The notes: generated by a model from the letters alone, not told the origin. Shown: positions 15,912-24,810, numbered from the stretch's first letter. The stretch is 64,000 bases of DNA from Pseudomonas sp. MRSN 12121 (GCF_000931465.1 NZ_CP010892.1:2937388-3001387), one strand, 5' to 3'. Made by a program: numbers and translations.

Positions 15912-16697
15912 TTAGAACCTCAAGGTCGCACCGCTGGTCAGCCAGCGGTCGCGGTTTTCATTCAACTGGCCGCCCAGCACCAGGTCGAGGTCCAGGTTGG
16001 CTCCCAGGTGCAGCCGGGGCCCGGCCTGCCAGGCCTGTTCGCCGCCGCCTTGCCCGTAGCGTTCGGCGACCAGGGTCAGCTGTTGGCCGAGGTCGTATTC
16101 CAGGCCGCCGCCCCAGGTCCACCGGTGGTTCTGCTGGCCGTCGTCATAGGCGTGGGCCCAGCCGGCGTTGAGGTTCAGGCGCAGGCCGGGCAGGGGCTGA
16201 TAGGTCAGCGGCAGGCTGATGTCGCCGCCGTCGAACGCATGGTGGCGGTCCAGGGCGACATGCACGGAGGTCGCCAGCGCCAGTTGCAGGCCCAGGTCTT
16301 CGCGGTCCCACAGTTGCGCCTTGAGCTGCGGACTCAGCTGGGTTTCGCCGTGGCCGTCCTCGCGGGTGCGTTCGAGGGCGGCGCCCAGCTGCAACCGTGG
16401 CAGGCCGGCGAAGGTGCAGGCCGGGGAGAGCACCGCGGCATGGTTGGCGCCCTGGTGCCGCAGGCTCTGGTACCAGAGATCCAGGTTGCACTCGCCCGGC
16501 GCATTGATCGCGCCGTCGTCCACCACGTAGGCGCCACCCGCCGCGTTGGCCTTGGCCACCAGGCTCAGCAGGCCGATCACGCTGAGGGTGACGGTGACGA
16601 AGATCAGGTTGCGCCGCAGCATGCGCCTTTTCGCCGCGGGCAGGTCGCGGGTGAGGCCGGCGAAAGGGTTGCTGCGCAAAGGGTTGTACTTGGACAT
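15912..16697 (-). CDS. Putative outer-membrane beta-barrel protein
   Basis: A 261-residue protein. After a basic N-terminus with RRNLIFVTVTLSVIGLLSL (about residues 28-46) and a possible cleavage at ANA, the body alternates hydrophobic and polar residues (LQLGAALERT, LRLNLNAGWAHAY, WGGGLEYDL, LDLVLGGQL) and ends in GATLRF, a terminal aromatic typical of outer-membrane barrels. The unusually long cytoplasm-side N-terminus could mean an uncleaved anchor. No specific function is recognisable. It shares its strand with the SLOG and Na/Pi genes upstream (63-bp gap). Confidence 0.65.
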   Translation of the reverse strand: MSKYNPLRSNPFAGLTRDLPAAKRRMLRRNLIFVTVTLSVIGLLSLVAKANAAGGAYVVDDGAINAPGECNLDLWYQSLRHQGANHAAVLSPACTFAGLPRLQLGAALERTREDGHGETQLSPQLKAQLWDREDLGLQLALATSVHVALDRHHAFDGGDISLPLTYQPLPGLRLNLNAGWAHAYDDGQQNHRWTWGGGLEYDLGQQLTLVAERYGQGGGEQAWQAGPRLHLGANLDLDLVLGGQLNENRDRWLTSGATLRF

Positions 16698-16759
16698 GGG
16701 GAATCTCGCTGATAAGGGGAGCGCCGCGCAGGCCGCTCCCGGGATTCAGGGGTGGAAAA

Positions 16760-17113
16760 TCATTGCCAGTCGTCGACCGACAGGGTCTGGATGCCCGCGG
16801 CCCGGGCCTGGGCCAGCAGCTCCTCGGTGTCGTCGCCGCCGGGCAGGGCGATGACGATGTCGGGCCGGCTGTCGCGCAGCATGAAGGCGTTGCGCAGGCG
16901 TTCGGCGAGCTTGCCGTGCAACTGCCAGTTGGCCGGGTAGCGCACGATGTCGGCGCCGATCTCCCGGCCCCAGTCCTCGATCTCTGCGCCGAGGAACTGG
17001 CTGCCACCGTGGATCAGCACCTGCACTTCATGCAGGCGCTGGAAGGCGTCGAGCACCCGTCGGCACAGGCGGCCGTCGGTGCAATGGCGGCCGGCGCAGA
17101 TCAGGACACGCAT
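16760..17113 (-). CDS. SLOG/DUF2493-like small protein
   Basis: A 117-residue Rossmann-like protein. It starts MRVLICAGRHCTDG, has LIHGGSQFLGAEIEDW in the position of the usual GGARGAD nucleotide-binding loop, and PDIVIALPGGDDTEEL in the place of the GGxGT motif. This matches the DUF2493/YspA branch of the SLOG superfamily, proposed to bind or process nucleotide-type ligands. An AGGAGAG site precedes the ATG. It overlaps the end of the Na/Pi-PhoU gene by 13 bp, so the two are coupled. Confidence 0.75.
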   Translation of the reverse strand: MRVLICAGRHCTDGRLCRRVLDAFQRLHEVQVLIHGGSQFLGAEIEDWGREIGADIVRYPANWQLHGKLAERLRNAFMLRDSRPDIVIALPGGDDTEELLAQARAAGIQTLSVDDWQ

Positions 17114-18810
17114 CGCATGCTCTCCTGGGCCGTCGGCTTGATGCCCAGCGGATGGTCCACCAGCAGTTCGCCCGGCTCGGTGGCGTCCGGGCCGCGTTCG
17201 CCGGCCCGCTCCAGGGCCGGGTAGGCCAGGGCGGCGATGTGGTGGTGCACCCGCCGGTAGTCGCGCAGCACCCGCTGGAAAATATCCCCGGATTCGGCCC
17301 AGGCGCTGCGGTCTTCGCGCAGGCCGCGAAAGTGCTCGCGGCTGGCGTCGGCCTCCAGCCTGCGCACCAGTTCCTTGCGGTCCACCAGTTGGTGGGCGCT
17401 GGCCAGGTCTTCGCGCAGGAACACCGTGACCGCCAGGCTCAGGCTGTCCACCAGGGCCTGGTGCAGGGACTGGATACAGTCCAGCTCGAACACCGAGAAC
17501 TGCTCGCCGCGGCGCAGGCGGCGCGATGCGAGCTGGGTCAGGCTGCTGGCGAGGATATCGCCGGCGTGTTCGAGGTTGATCGCGAACATCAGGATCTCCT
17601 GGGCGCGGTCGGCGTCCTGGTCGCTGATGCCGTCCTGGCCGATATCCGCCAGGTAGGCGCGAATCGCCGCGCTGAGCAGGTCCAGCGACTGGTCGACGCG
17701 CCGCACTTCGTCGGCGCCGGCCGGGGTCGAGGCCTGGAACAGGCGCAGCACGCGCTCGCCCATCAGCGCCAGCATGTCGGCCAGGCGCAAGGCTTCGCGG
17801 GCGGCGTTGGACAGGCCGATCGTGGCCAGCGCCAGGCCGGCCTCGTCCAGGTACTGCGGCATGCCCGGGTCGACGTCGCGCTGCGGCTCGGGCAGCAGGC
17901 GGGTCAGCAGTGCGGCCATGGGCCCGGTCAGGCCGATGAACAGCAGCGCCAGCACCAGGTTGAACAGGCTGTGCAGGTAAACCACCTGCAGGCTGGGGGC
18001 GAGGGCGGCGACCGTGGGGCTTTGCGCGATCCACGGCAGGCACGGCAGCAAGGCGCCGGCGCCGAGCAGGCGCACCAGCAGATTGCCCAGGGGCAGGCGC
18101 CGGGCGACGCTGGAGTCGGCGCCCAGCAGCGACGGCAGGGCGCCGCCGATATTCACTCCGAGCACCAGCGCCATGGCGGTCACCGACGACAGCAGGCCGG
18201 TGGCGGCCAGGGACGCCACCAGCAGCACCACGGCGACGCTGGAATGGCACAGCCAGGTCAGCAGGGCCGCCAGCAGCAGGGCGATCAGCATGTCGCCGTC
18301 GAGGCCGCGCATCAGGGCGGCGAACACCGGCGTGCCTTCGACTTGGCCCAGGGTGGCGCCGAGGGTGTGCAGCGCCAGCAGCATCAGGCCCAGGCCGATC
18401 AGCGCGCAGCCCAGGCTTTCACAGCGCGAGTCGTCGCGCAGGCGGAAGGTCACGAAGCCCGTCAGCAGCGCCAGCGGCGCCAGGAGCGAGGTGTCGACGC
18501 TGAGCAGTTGCACCACCAGGGTCGAGCCGATGTTGGCCCCGAGCATCACCGCCAGCGCCGGGGCCAGCCCCAGGGCGCCGGTGGCGGTGAACGAGCTGGC
18601 CATCAGGCTGACCGCAGTGCTGCTTTGCAGGACCCCGGTGATGGCCACGCCGGACAGCAGCGCCATCCAGCGGTTGTTCAGGTGCTGCCCCAGCCACTGG
18701 CGCAGTTGGGTGCCGAAGCCGCGCAGCAGCGCCGAGGAAATCATCTGGGTGCCCCACAGCAGCAGGGCGATGGAGCCGGCGAGGTTGATCAGCAGAGTAG
18801 TTCCCGACAT
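17101..18810 (-). CDS. Na+/phosphate cotransporter family protein with PhoU-like domain
   Basis: A 569-residue membrane protein. The N-terminal 300 residues hold the duplicated Na/Pi motifs GVLQSSTAVSLM (about residue 60) and TWLCHSSVAVVLLVASL (about residue 185), as in NptA/YjbB. The C-terminal 230 residues are a PhoU-like helical domain (for example MFAINLEHAGDILASSL). Such proteins move phosphate, often outward, with sodium. It starts after AGGAGAG and ends overlapping the SLOG gene. With MgtA upstream on the same strand it suggests coordinated Mg2+/phosphate handling, which is inference. Confidence 0.88.
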   Translation of the reverse strand: MSGTTLLINLAGSIALLLWGTQMISSALLRGFGTQLRQWLGQHLNNRWMALLSGVAITGVLQSSTAVSLMASSFTATGALGLAPALAVMLGANIGSTLVVQLLSVDTSLLAPLALLTGFVTFRLRDDSRCESLGCALIGLGLMLLALHTLGATLGQVEGTPVFAALMRGLDGDMLIALLLAALLTWLCHSSVAVVLLVASLAATGLLSSVTAMALVLGVNIGGALPSLLGADSSVARRLPLGNLLVRLLGAGALLPCLPWIAQSPTVAALAPSLQVVYLHSLFNLVLALLFIGLTGPMAALLTRLLPEPQRDVDPGMPQYLDEAGLALATIGLSNAAREALRLADMLALMGERVLRLFQASTPAGADEVRRVDQSLDLLSAAIRAYLADIGQDGISDQDADRAQEILMFAINLEHAGDILASSLTQLASRRLRRGEQFSVFELDCIQSLHQALVDSLSLAVTVFLREDLASAHQLVDRKELVRRLEADASREHFRGLREDRSAWAESGDIFQRVLRDYRRVHHHIAALAYPALERAGERGPDATEPGELLVDHPLGIKPTAQESMRCVS

Positions 18811-18828
18811 GAGGACTCTCCTTGTGTT

Positions 18829-19044
18829 TCATGGCTTGGCGGATCGCAGCAGGCGCAGGCTGCTGCGATGAAGGACGCTGGCGAACCCCAGCAATGCGCG
18901 GATCGTCACCCGGCTCAGCAGGCCCCGGGCATACAACCGGACGCCGACCAGGGTGATCAGGCTGGCGAGGCTTTCCAGGGCGCTCACCAGCAGGGCGCGC
19001 AACGCGTGTTCGGTCAGCGACCGCAGGTCGGTAAAGGCTTTCAT
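18829..19044 (-). CDS. Small hypothetical protein upstream of the Na/Pi gene
   Basis: A 71-residue basic protein starting MKAFTDLRSLTEHALR, with a moderately hydrophobic stretch (LESLASLITLVGVRLYARGLL) and a basic tail. A GGAGC ribosome site sits 8 bp before the ATG, and the ORF lies 18 bp before the Na/Pi gene, both of which favour a real gene. I do not recognise a family. It could be a small membrane-associated partner. Confidence 0.5.
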   Translation of the reverse strand: MKAFTDLRSLTEHALRALLVSALESLASLITLVGVRLYARGLLSRVTIRALLGFASVLHRSSLRLLRSAKP

Positions 19045-19096
19045 GGTGGATGCTCCATTGGGCCGGGCGCCGGTTGGGCCGGCGCCGCGTTGCGGC

Positions 19097-19152
19097 TATC
19101 GCGAGCGAGCTCGCTCCTACAGGGGATTGCAGGGGCTGCTTGCTCGCGATGG
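19097..19152. repeat. REP pair downstream of mgtA
   Basis: Facing units tatcgcgagcgagctcgctc (19097-19116) and gcttgctcgcgatggc (19138-19153) between mgtA and the small ORF. It may separate the mgtA transcript from the Na/Pi genes. Confidence 0.7.
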
Positions 19153-19173
19153 CTTCGCGCTAACCGTCGGTCT

Positions 19174-21888
19174 TCAGAACCACTGCTTGAAGCGGCGGAT
19201 GTAGAGGGTCTTCATGGTCTGGGCGACGACGCAGTAGCTGAGCAGGGTAGCGACCAGCCATGGGAAGTATTCCCAGGGCAGCGGCACCAGGCCGACCATT
19301 TCACCCAGCGGCGAGAACGGCACGTAGATACCCAGGACCATCACCAGCCCGGTCATCAGCATCACCGGCAGCGCCGCGGTGCTCTGGATGAACGGGATCT
19401 TCTGGGTGCGCAGCATGTGCACCACCAGCGTCTGCGAGAGCAGGCCCTCGATGAACCAGCCGGACTGGAACAGCGCCTGCATCTCGGGGCTGTTGGCGGC
19501 GAACACGAACCACATCAGGGCGTAGGTGGTGATGTCGAAGATCGACGAGGTCGGCCCGATCCACAGCATGAAGCGGCCGATATTCTTCGCGTCCCACTTG
19601 CGTGGCTTGCGCAGGAATTCCTTGTCCATCTTGTCCCACGGCAGCGACAGCTGGGAGATGTCGTACATCAGGTTCTGCAGCAGCAGGTGGATCGCCAGCA
19701 TCGGCAGGAACGGAATGAACGCACTGGCCACCAGCACCGAGAACACGTTGCCGAAGTTCGAGCTGGCGGTCATGTTCAGGTACTTCATGATGTTGCCGAA
19801 GGTCTCGCGGCCCTTGATCACGCCTTCTTCCAGGACCATCAGGCTCTTTTCCAGGAGGATGATGTCCGCCGATTCCTTGGCGATATCGGTGCCGCTGTCC
19901 ACCGAGATGCCGACGTCGGCATCACGCAGTGCCGGGGCGTCGTTGATACCGTCGCCGAGGAAGCCCACGGTGTGGCCGTTGGCTTGCAGGGCCTTGAGCA
20001 CCCGGGATTTCTGCAGCGGGGTGAGCTTGGCGAACACCGTGCGTTCTTCCACCAGGCGGGCGAGCACGGCGTCGTCCATGTGCTCGATATCGCGCCCCAG
20101 CAGCGGCTGGCCGACCTCCAGGCCGACTTCGCGGCAGATCTTCGCGGTGACGATCGGGTTGTCGCCGGTCAGCACCTTCACCGCCACGCCGTTCTCGCGC
20201 AGCGCGGCGATGGCCGGGCCGGCGGTTTCCTTCGGCGGGTCGAGGAAGGTCAGGAAGCCTTCGATGATCAGCTCGCGCTCGTCGCTGGCGCTGTACTGCT
20301 GGCGGGTCTGCCCCGGCGCCAGGTCGCGGGTGCCGACCAGCAGCACACGGAAACCGTCGCGGTTGTATTCCTCGGCCAGCTCCAGCAGCGCCGCGCGGCG
20401 CCCGGCGTCGAGGGCCACGGTGACGCCGTCCTGGCGCACCCGGGTGGCGGTGTCGAGCATTTCCTCGACCGCGCCCTTGCACACCAGCAGGTGATGGCCG
20501 CTGTCGTCGGCGAGGATCACCGAGAGGCGCCGGCGGACGAAGTCGAACGGCAGCTCGTCGACCTTGCGCCAGGCATCGGGCGCGCTGAACTTCGGATTCT
20601 CTTCGGCGAAACGCACCACGGCGCGGTCCATCAGGTTCTTCATGCCGCTCTGGTGGAAGCTGTTCAGCCAGGCCAGTTGCAGCACCTGGTCGCAGCGGTT
20701 GCCGCCGATGTCGACGTGGTGCTCGAGGATGATCCGGTCCTGGGTCAGGGTGCCGGTCTTGTCGGTGCACAGCACGTCCATGGCGCCGAAGTTCTGGATC
20801 GCGTTGAGGCGCTTGACCACCACCTTGCGCTTGGCCATGGCCGAGGCGCCCTTGGCCAGGTTGGCGCTGACGATCATCGGCAGCATTTCCGGGGTCAGGC
20901 CGACGGCCACCGCCAGGGCGAACATGAAGGCCTCGGCCCAGTCGCCCTTGGTGAAGCCGTTGATCAGCAGCACCACCGGCACCATCACCAACATGAAGCG
21001 GATCAGCAGCCAGCTGACGCTGTTCACCCCGCGGTCGAAGGCGGTCTGGGTGCGCGAGCCGACAATGGAGCGCGCCAGCGAACCGAAGTAGGTGCGCGCG
21101 CCGGTAGCCACCACCACCGCGGTGGCGGTGCCGCTGACCACGTTGGTGCCCATGAAGCAGATATTCGGCAGGTCGAGCAGGTCCTGCTGGTCGGCGGCGG
21201 TGCGGTGCGCGGATTTCTCCTGCACGGCGCCCAGGGTGTCGTACTTCTCCATCGGCAGCGCCTCGCCGGTCAGCACCGCCTGGCTGATGAACAGGTCGCG
21301 GGACTCGATCAGGCGGATGTCGGCGGGGATCATGTCGCCGGCCGACAGTTGCACGATGTCGCCGACCACCAGGTCGCGCATCGGCACTTCGCGCAGGGTG
21401 GCCTTCATGCCCATCTGCTCGCGGCGCAGCACGGTGGCGGTGGTCCGCACCATGGCCTTGAGCGCCTCGGCGGCCTTGGCCGAACGGTACTCCTGCCAGA
21501 AGCGCATCAGGCCGCTGACCAGCACCATGACCAGCACGATGATGACGCCGGTCAGGTCGGTTTCTTCACCGGCCTGCAGCGGCAGCCAGAAGTCGGTGAA
21601 GAAACTGATACCGGTCAGGGTCATCAGCACATAGATGAAGGGGTTGTTGAAGGCTTGCAGCAACTGCACCAGGGCGTGAGGCGGCCGGTCGTGGGCCACT
21701 TCGTTGAAGCCGTCGCGCTGCAGGCGGCCCTCGGCGTCGAGTTCGGTCAGGCCGTTGGCGGTCGACTTGACGTTGTCCAGGGTCACGCCAAGGCTGTTCT
21801 GCGCTTCACGGGCGGCGCGCATCGACAGGCGGGTGTCGTCGCGGGTGGGGTTTTGCGCGGGGGCGGTGCGGGTTTTCAGCGTAGTCAT
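19174..21888 (-). CDS. mgtA: Magnesium-importing P-type ATPase MgtA
   Basis: A 904-residue P3B-type ATPase of the inner membrane that imports Mg2+. Visible motifs are the TGE actuator loop (AVLTGEALPMEK), the phosphorylation site CTDKTGTLTQD, and the hinge GDGINDAPALRDADVGI. About ten helices and typical length support a full enzyme. The start at 21888 (MTTLKTRT) follows GGAGC with 8-bp spacing; an ATG 15 codons upstream lies inside the leader hairpins. The leader carries a 46-codon ORF and two competing hairpins that probably regulate translation. Confidence 0.96.
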   Translation of the reverse strand: MTTLKTRTAPAQNPTRDDTRLSMRAAREAQNSLGVTLDNVKSTANGLTELDAEGRLQRDGFNEVAHDRPPHALVQLLQAFNNPFIYVLMTLTGISFFTDFWLPLQAGEETDLTGVIIVLVMVLVSGLMRFWQEYRSAKAAEALKAMVRTTATVLRREQMGMKATLREVPMRDLVVGDIVQLSAGDMIPADIRLIESRDLFISQAVLTGEALPMEKYDTLGAVQEKSAHRTAADQQDLLDLPNICFMGTNVVSGTATAVVVATGARTYFGSLARSIVGSRTQTAFDRGVNSVSWLLIRFMLVMVPVVLLINGFTKGDWAEAFMFALAVAVGLTPEMLPMIVSANLAKGASAMAKRKVVVKRLNAIQNFGAMDVLCTDKTGTLTQDRIILEHHVDIGGNRCDQVLQLAWLNSFHQSGMKNLMDRAVVRFAEENPKFSAPDAWRKVDELPFDFVRRRLSVILADDSGHHLLVCKGAVEEMLDTATRVRQDGVTVALDAGRRAALLELAEEYNRDGFRVLLVGTRDLAPGQTRQQYSASDERELIIEGFLTFLDPPKETAGPAIAALRENGVAVKVLTGDNPIVTAKICREVGLEVGQPLLGRDIEHMDDAVLARLVEERTVFAKLTPLQKSRVLKALQANGHTVGFLGDGINDAPALRDADVGISVDSGTDIAKESADIILLEKSLMVLEEGVIKGRETFGNIMKYLNMTASSNFGNVFSVLVASAFIPFLPMLAIHLLLQNLMYDISQLSLPWDKMDKEFLRKPRKWDAKNIGRFMLWIGPTSSIFDITTYALMWFVFAANSPEMQALFQSGWFIEGLLSQTLVVHMLRTQKIPFIQSTAALPVMLMTGLVMVLGIYVPFSPLGEMVGLVPLPWEYFPWLVATLLSYCVVAQTMKTLYIRRFKQWF

Positions 21889-21900
21889 TACGTGTGCTCC

Positions 21901-21933
21901 TGCCGCGGTCTGGCGGCACGACACACAGACCAC
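21901..21933 (-). promoter_or_regulatory. Two mutually exclusive hairpins before mgtA
   Basis: On the minus strand, TGCCGC (21918-21913) pairs with GCGGCA (21906-21901) around loop CAGACC; this hairpin abuts the GGAGC ribosome site of mgtA. The loop can instead pair with GGTCTG (21931-21926), extendable by two pairs, which frees the GCGGCA arm. The second option starts one base after the stop codon of the leader ORF, so a ribosome finishing the leader would block it. Confidence 0.6.
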
Positions 21934-22074
21934 TCACCTATTCAAAGACGAGCGAACGTATGTCGAGCCGCAAGTAAGCGATCGATTCAGGTAGTTGTGT
22001 CTTATGGGGTTTAACGTTCGCCGCCTATCCACTGGGCATGAATAGGCGACGAACCTACTACTGGCTTCGTCCAT
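21934..22074 (-). CDS. Putative 46-residue MgtL-like leader peptide
   Basis: An ORF from ATG 22074 to TGA 21934 in the mgtA leader, 45 bp before mgtA. It encodes MDEASSRFVAYSCPVDRRR followed by 27 more residues rich in Arg, Asn and Ser. In E. coli the mgtA leader peptide MgtL starts MEPDP, and acidic N-terminal residues destabilise ribosomes when Mg2+ is low; MDE at the start here could act likewise. The ribosome site is weak (GGTGG). The stop codon adjoins the alternative hairpins. It is a candidate regulatory ORF, not a proven gene. Confidence 0.45.
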   Translation of the reverse strand: MDEASSRFVAYSCPVDRRRTLNPIRHNYLNRSLTCGSTYVRSSLNR

Positions 22075-22176
22075 AACAATTACCACCAACTTTTTGTTTT
22101 AAGCAGGCAATAGAAAGTTGCCGAATTCCTTAACTAAGGAAAACGTTATTGAAGGACTTCAAGTGCCTTCGGTGAA

Positions 22177-22461
22177 CTAGAAGTGCGAGTCCCGGGACAG
22201 GCTCAGCAGCAGGCCGGCCCGCATCAGCAGGCCCGCCAGGCTTCGACTCTGAGGGTCCTGGCTGTCGTCGAAACTCCAGCGTTGCTGGAGCCGGCAGGTT
22301 ACCGGGCAGACGCGCCAGTTGGCCCGTGGCCGGGCTTGGGGGGAGGGGGCGGAATACAGGGTGTCGACCCGCGCGACGCCAACACGCTCAGCGTGGGGCT
22401 TGACCCGCATGGTCGATGCAAAGGCGCGTACGCCGGGCATTACAGTGGATTTGAAGTTCAT
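22177..22461 (-). CDS. Small hypothetical protein upstream of mgtA leader
   Basis: A 94-residue ORF starting MNFKSTVMPGVRAF, with a Cys/Trp/Arg-rich centre (NWRVCPVTCRLQQRW) and a C-terminal LAGLLMRAGLLLSLSRDSHF. A GAGG site precedes the ATG by about 10 bp. No family is recognised. It is on the same strand as mgtA with about 100 bp between its end and the start of the MgtL-like ORF. It may be a lineage-specific small protein or a chance ORF. Confidence 0.4.
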   Translation of the reverse strand: MNFKSTVMPGVRAFASTMRVKPHAERVGVARVDTLYSAPSPQARPRANWRVCPVTCRLQQRWSFDDSQDPQSRSLAGLLMRAGLLLSLSRDSHF

Positions 22462-22646
22462 AACCGTTGCCTCGCGACCGGACTGGTTCCGGTGAAGGCA
22501 AGTTACGAAGGAGCGTCAAGCTCTAGCGCAGCTTACCCGACCGAAAGTCGAGCCCCGTCATTGTCTGGGTCAGTGCCCGGCTCTGCATGAATGCAAGGGC
22601 CAGACAGCGTCTAGATACTGTGTCCATTGGCTTCTTTAGTGAGTTG

Positions 22647-22670
22647 AAAAAAGGCCGGTTTGACCGGCCC
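22647..22670 (-). terminator. Intrinsic terminator downstream of the yjf-like cassette
   Basis: Minus-strand stem GGCCGGT / ACCGGCC with a CAA loop followed by six T. It lies about 230 bp after the last gene of the cassette (ends 22899). Apart from this, the 437-bp gap 22462-22898 contains nothing I can support. Confidence 0.75.
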
Positions 22671-22898
22671 GCGCAATTTACTCAGGCGCCGGTATCAAGT
22701 CAAGATTAAATTGCCGCGAATTAAGTGCTGGTTCAGCTTTAAGTAAAGTCTGTGTCTGAATACAGATAAATGAGGCGGCAAGTTATTGAGACGCTCTGGG
22801 TAACTAGCGCAAAACAGTCCGGGCGCCCGTTGTTGTATTCGAAGTCTTCGCCAACAGTCCGCCAGGTAATCGGGGCGCCTTGCGCGCCCCGGCGCATT

Positions 22899-24056
22899 TC
22901 AGTCAAGGATCAGGTGCGGCAGGAAGCGGCTGGAGTCCTTGGTGATCAGGCTGTTGTCTTCGCGCACGCCGATGCCGGCGGCCTGGTCGCCGATGACCCA
23001 GGAGCCGATCAGGGTGTAGCTGTCGCCAAAGCGCGGCAGCGGGGCGAAGGATTGCAGGATGTAGGGCGCGTCGGTGTAGGGGCCGTCTTCCTTGACCACC
23101 TGGTCCTCCGGGGTGCGCAGTTCGATGTTCGCGCCTTCGCGGGAGAAGAACGGTTTGCGCACCCAGCCCTTGGGCACCGCCTGCTGCGGGTGCGGGTCCA
23201 GGTGGGCTTCGAGCAGGTTGGGGTGGCCCGGGTGGGCCTCCCAGAGCAGCGGCAGTATGCCCTTGTTGGACAGGATGGATTTCCACGCCGGTTCGAAGAA
23301 CTGCGTATCGCAGCCGGCGATCGCCGCGCCGAAGGGTTCGTGGAAGATGAACTCCCAGGCGTGCAGCTTGAACAGGTGCGGGATCCAGCGGTCCTGCAGG
23401 TCGACGAAACGCCCGTCGTCCGTCAGGCCGATGTCTTCCACGTCGATATGCCGCGACTCCAGGCCGGCCTTTTCCGCGATCAGGCGCAGGTAGTCGGTGG
23501 TGGCGCGGTCTTCCACCGAGTCCTTCATCGAGGCGAAATAGAACGGGCGCTCGATCCCCAGCTGGGCGAAGGCCTGGTGCAGGCGGGTGTCGATGCTGTT
23601 GAACTGGTCGGCATGGCGCGGCAGCAGGCCGCGCTCGATGTTCTGCTCCAGCCAGCCCCACTGGAACGCCGCGGTTTCATAGAGGCTGGTGGGGGTGTCG
23701 TAGTTCAGCTCCAGCAGCTTGGCCGGGCCCTGGCCGTTGTAGGAAAAGTCCATGCGGCCGTAGAGGTGCGGATGCCCCTCGAGCCATGAGGTACGGATCA
23801 TGTCGTAGAAGGCCGGCGGAATGCTCAGGCGATCCAGCAGGGCCTCGTCGTGCACCACCCGGCCCACCAGGTCCATGCACATCTCATGGAGCTCGGTGGT
23901 CGGGTCTTCCAGGTCGTCCTCGATCTGCTTGAGGCTGAACTGGTAGTAGGCGCTTTCGTCCCAATAGGCTTCGCCGTCGATGGTGTGGAACAGGAAGCCG
24001 AGTTTTTCCGCGGTCTGTCGCCAGTCCGGGCGTTCGTTGCAGAGGATCTTCTTCAT
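22899..24056 (-). CDS. Glutathionylspermidine synthase family protein (YjfC-like)
   Basis: A 385-residue ATP-grasp protein of the glutathionylspermidine synthase C-terminal family, without the amidase domain of E. coli Gsp. The start MKKILCNERPDWRQTAEKLGF and the motifs PHLYGRMDFSYNGQGPAKLLELNYDTPTSLYE (in parts) and LLWEAHPGHPNLLEAH are typical of YgiC/YjfC. The true reaction of these stand-alone enzymes is unknown; they may amidate peptides or polyamines. It is the last gene of a seven- to eight-gene cassette, 11 bp after the DUF1190 gene. Confidence 0.9.
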   Translation of the reverse strand: MKKILCNERPDWRQTAEKLGFLFHTIDGEAYWDESAYYQFSLKQIEDDLEDPTTELHEMCMDLVGRVVHDEALLDRLSIPPAFYDMIRTSWLEGHPHLYGRMDFSYNGQGPAKLLELNYDTPTSLYETAAFQWGWLEQNIERGLLPRHADQFNSIDTRLHQAFAQLGIERPFYFASMKDSVEDRATTDYLRLIAEKAGLESRHIDVEDIGLTDDGRFVDLQDRWIPHLFKLHAWEFIFHEPFGAAIAGCDTQFFEPAWKSILSNKGILPLLWEAHPGHPNLLEAHLDPHPQQAVPKGWVRKPFFSREGANIELRTPEDQVVKEDGPYTDAPYILQSFAPLPRFGDSYTLIGSWVIGDQAAGIGVREDNSLITKDSSRFLPHLILD

Positions 24057-24067
24057 GGCGCGGCCCC

Positions 24068-24790
24068 TTAGCTGCTCGAGCGTCCCGAACTCCAGCCCGA
24101 GCTCGAACTGGAGCCGCCCCAGCCGCTGCGGGCGCTGGCCTGGCTGCCGAAGCCGCCACGGGAGGTGGAGGAGGAGACCGACATCGACCGTGGGCTGGTG
24201 ACGCGGAAACCGTTGCCCGATTGCGCCTGGCGCGACTTGGAGAAGGTCGAGCCGCTGGCGATGCGCTGGTTGAGCGTCGAGTTGGCGTAGCCGCCGCGGT
24301 CGTCGCGGTAGCGGTAGACCGGCTCGGAGTAATAGTTGCGGTTGCCGCCGCTGAGCATGTTGCCGATCAGCAGGCCGGTGAGCAGTCCGCTGTCGCTGCT
24401 GCTGAACGACGAGCTGCGTCCGGCCTCGGGGCTGACCCCGGCCGCCGCCAGCTGCTCGCGGGTGAACGCGCCCTGGGTGTTGATTTCAAAGCCGCCCAGC
24501 TTCGGCACGAACTTGCCGTTGGAGTCCACCTGGCACCAGTTCTCGACGAAGTCGGCATCGCAATCGGCCTGGCTGTCGTAGACCGGCGCCTGGGCGCGGT
24601 GCTCGGCCATGGCCTTGATGTAGGCATCGGAGCAGACGTCCACGGCGATCTTGCCGTCCACGCATTCCTGCACCGACTGGAAGTTGAATTTCTGCTGGAC
24701 CGCGAGGGTATCCGGCTCCGAGTTGCAGCCCGAGATCGCCAGCGCCACCGAGGCGGCCAGGGAGAGCTGGACGTATTGGCTTCGTTTCAT
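24068..24790 (-). CDS. DUF1190 lipoprotein (YgiB/YjfM-like)
   Basis: A 240-residue lipoprotein. The signal ends in a lipobox, ALAISGC with Cys22, so it is membrane-anchored in the envelope. The conserved body (FQSVQECVDGKI, DSQADCDADFVENWCQ) contains five cysteines. The C-terminal 120 residues are Ser/Gly/Arg-rich low complexity, ending in runs of serine. DUF1190 always travels with glutathionylspermidine-synthase-like genes, as here. The function is unknown. Confidence 0.88.
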   Translation of the reverse strand: MKRSQYVQLSLAASVALAISGCNSEPDTLAVQQKFNFQSVQECVDGKIAVDVCSDAYIKAMAEHRAQAPVYDSQADCDADFVENWCQVDSNGKFVPKLGGFEINTQGAFTREQLAAAGVSPEAGRSSSFSSSDSGLLTGLLIGNMLSGGNRNYYSEPVYRYRDDRGGYANSTLNQRIASGSTFSKSRQAQSGNGFRVTSPRSMSVSSSTSRGGFGSQASARSGWGGSSSSSGWSSGRSSS

Positions 24791-24810
24791 CGAATGCTCC
24801 GTGCGGTCGA

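Noticed and set aside
17152..22014. 1620-codon open frame on the plus strand
   Set aside because: It is antisense to the Na/Pi, small ORF and mgtA genes, with Gln/His/Arg-rich low-complexity translation typical of antisense frames in GC-rich DNA.
21889..22180. Mg2+ riboswitch (M-box) before mgtA
   Set aside because: No M-box consensus elements were recognisable; the coupled ORF/hairpin model explains the leader better.
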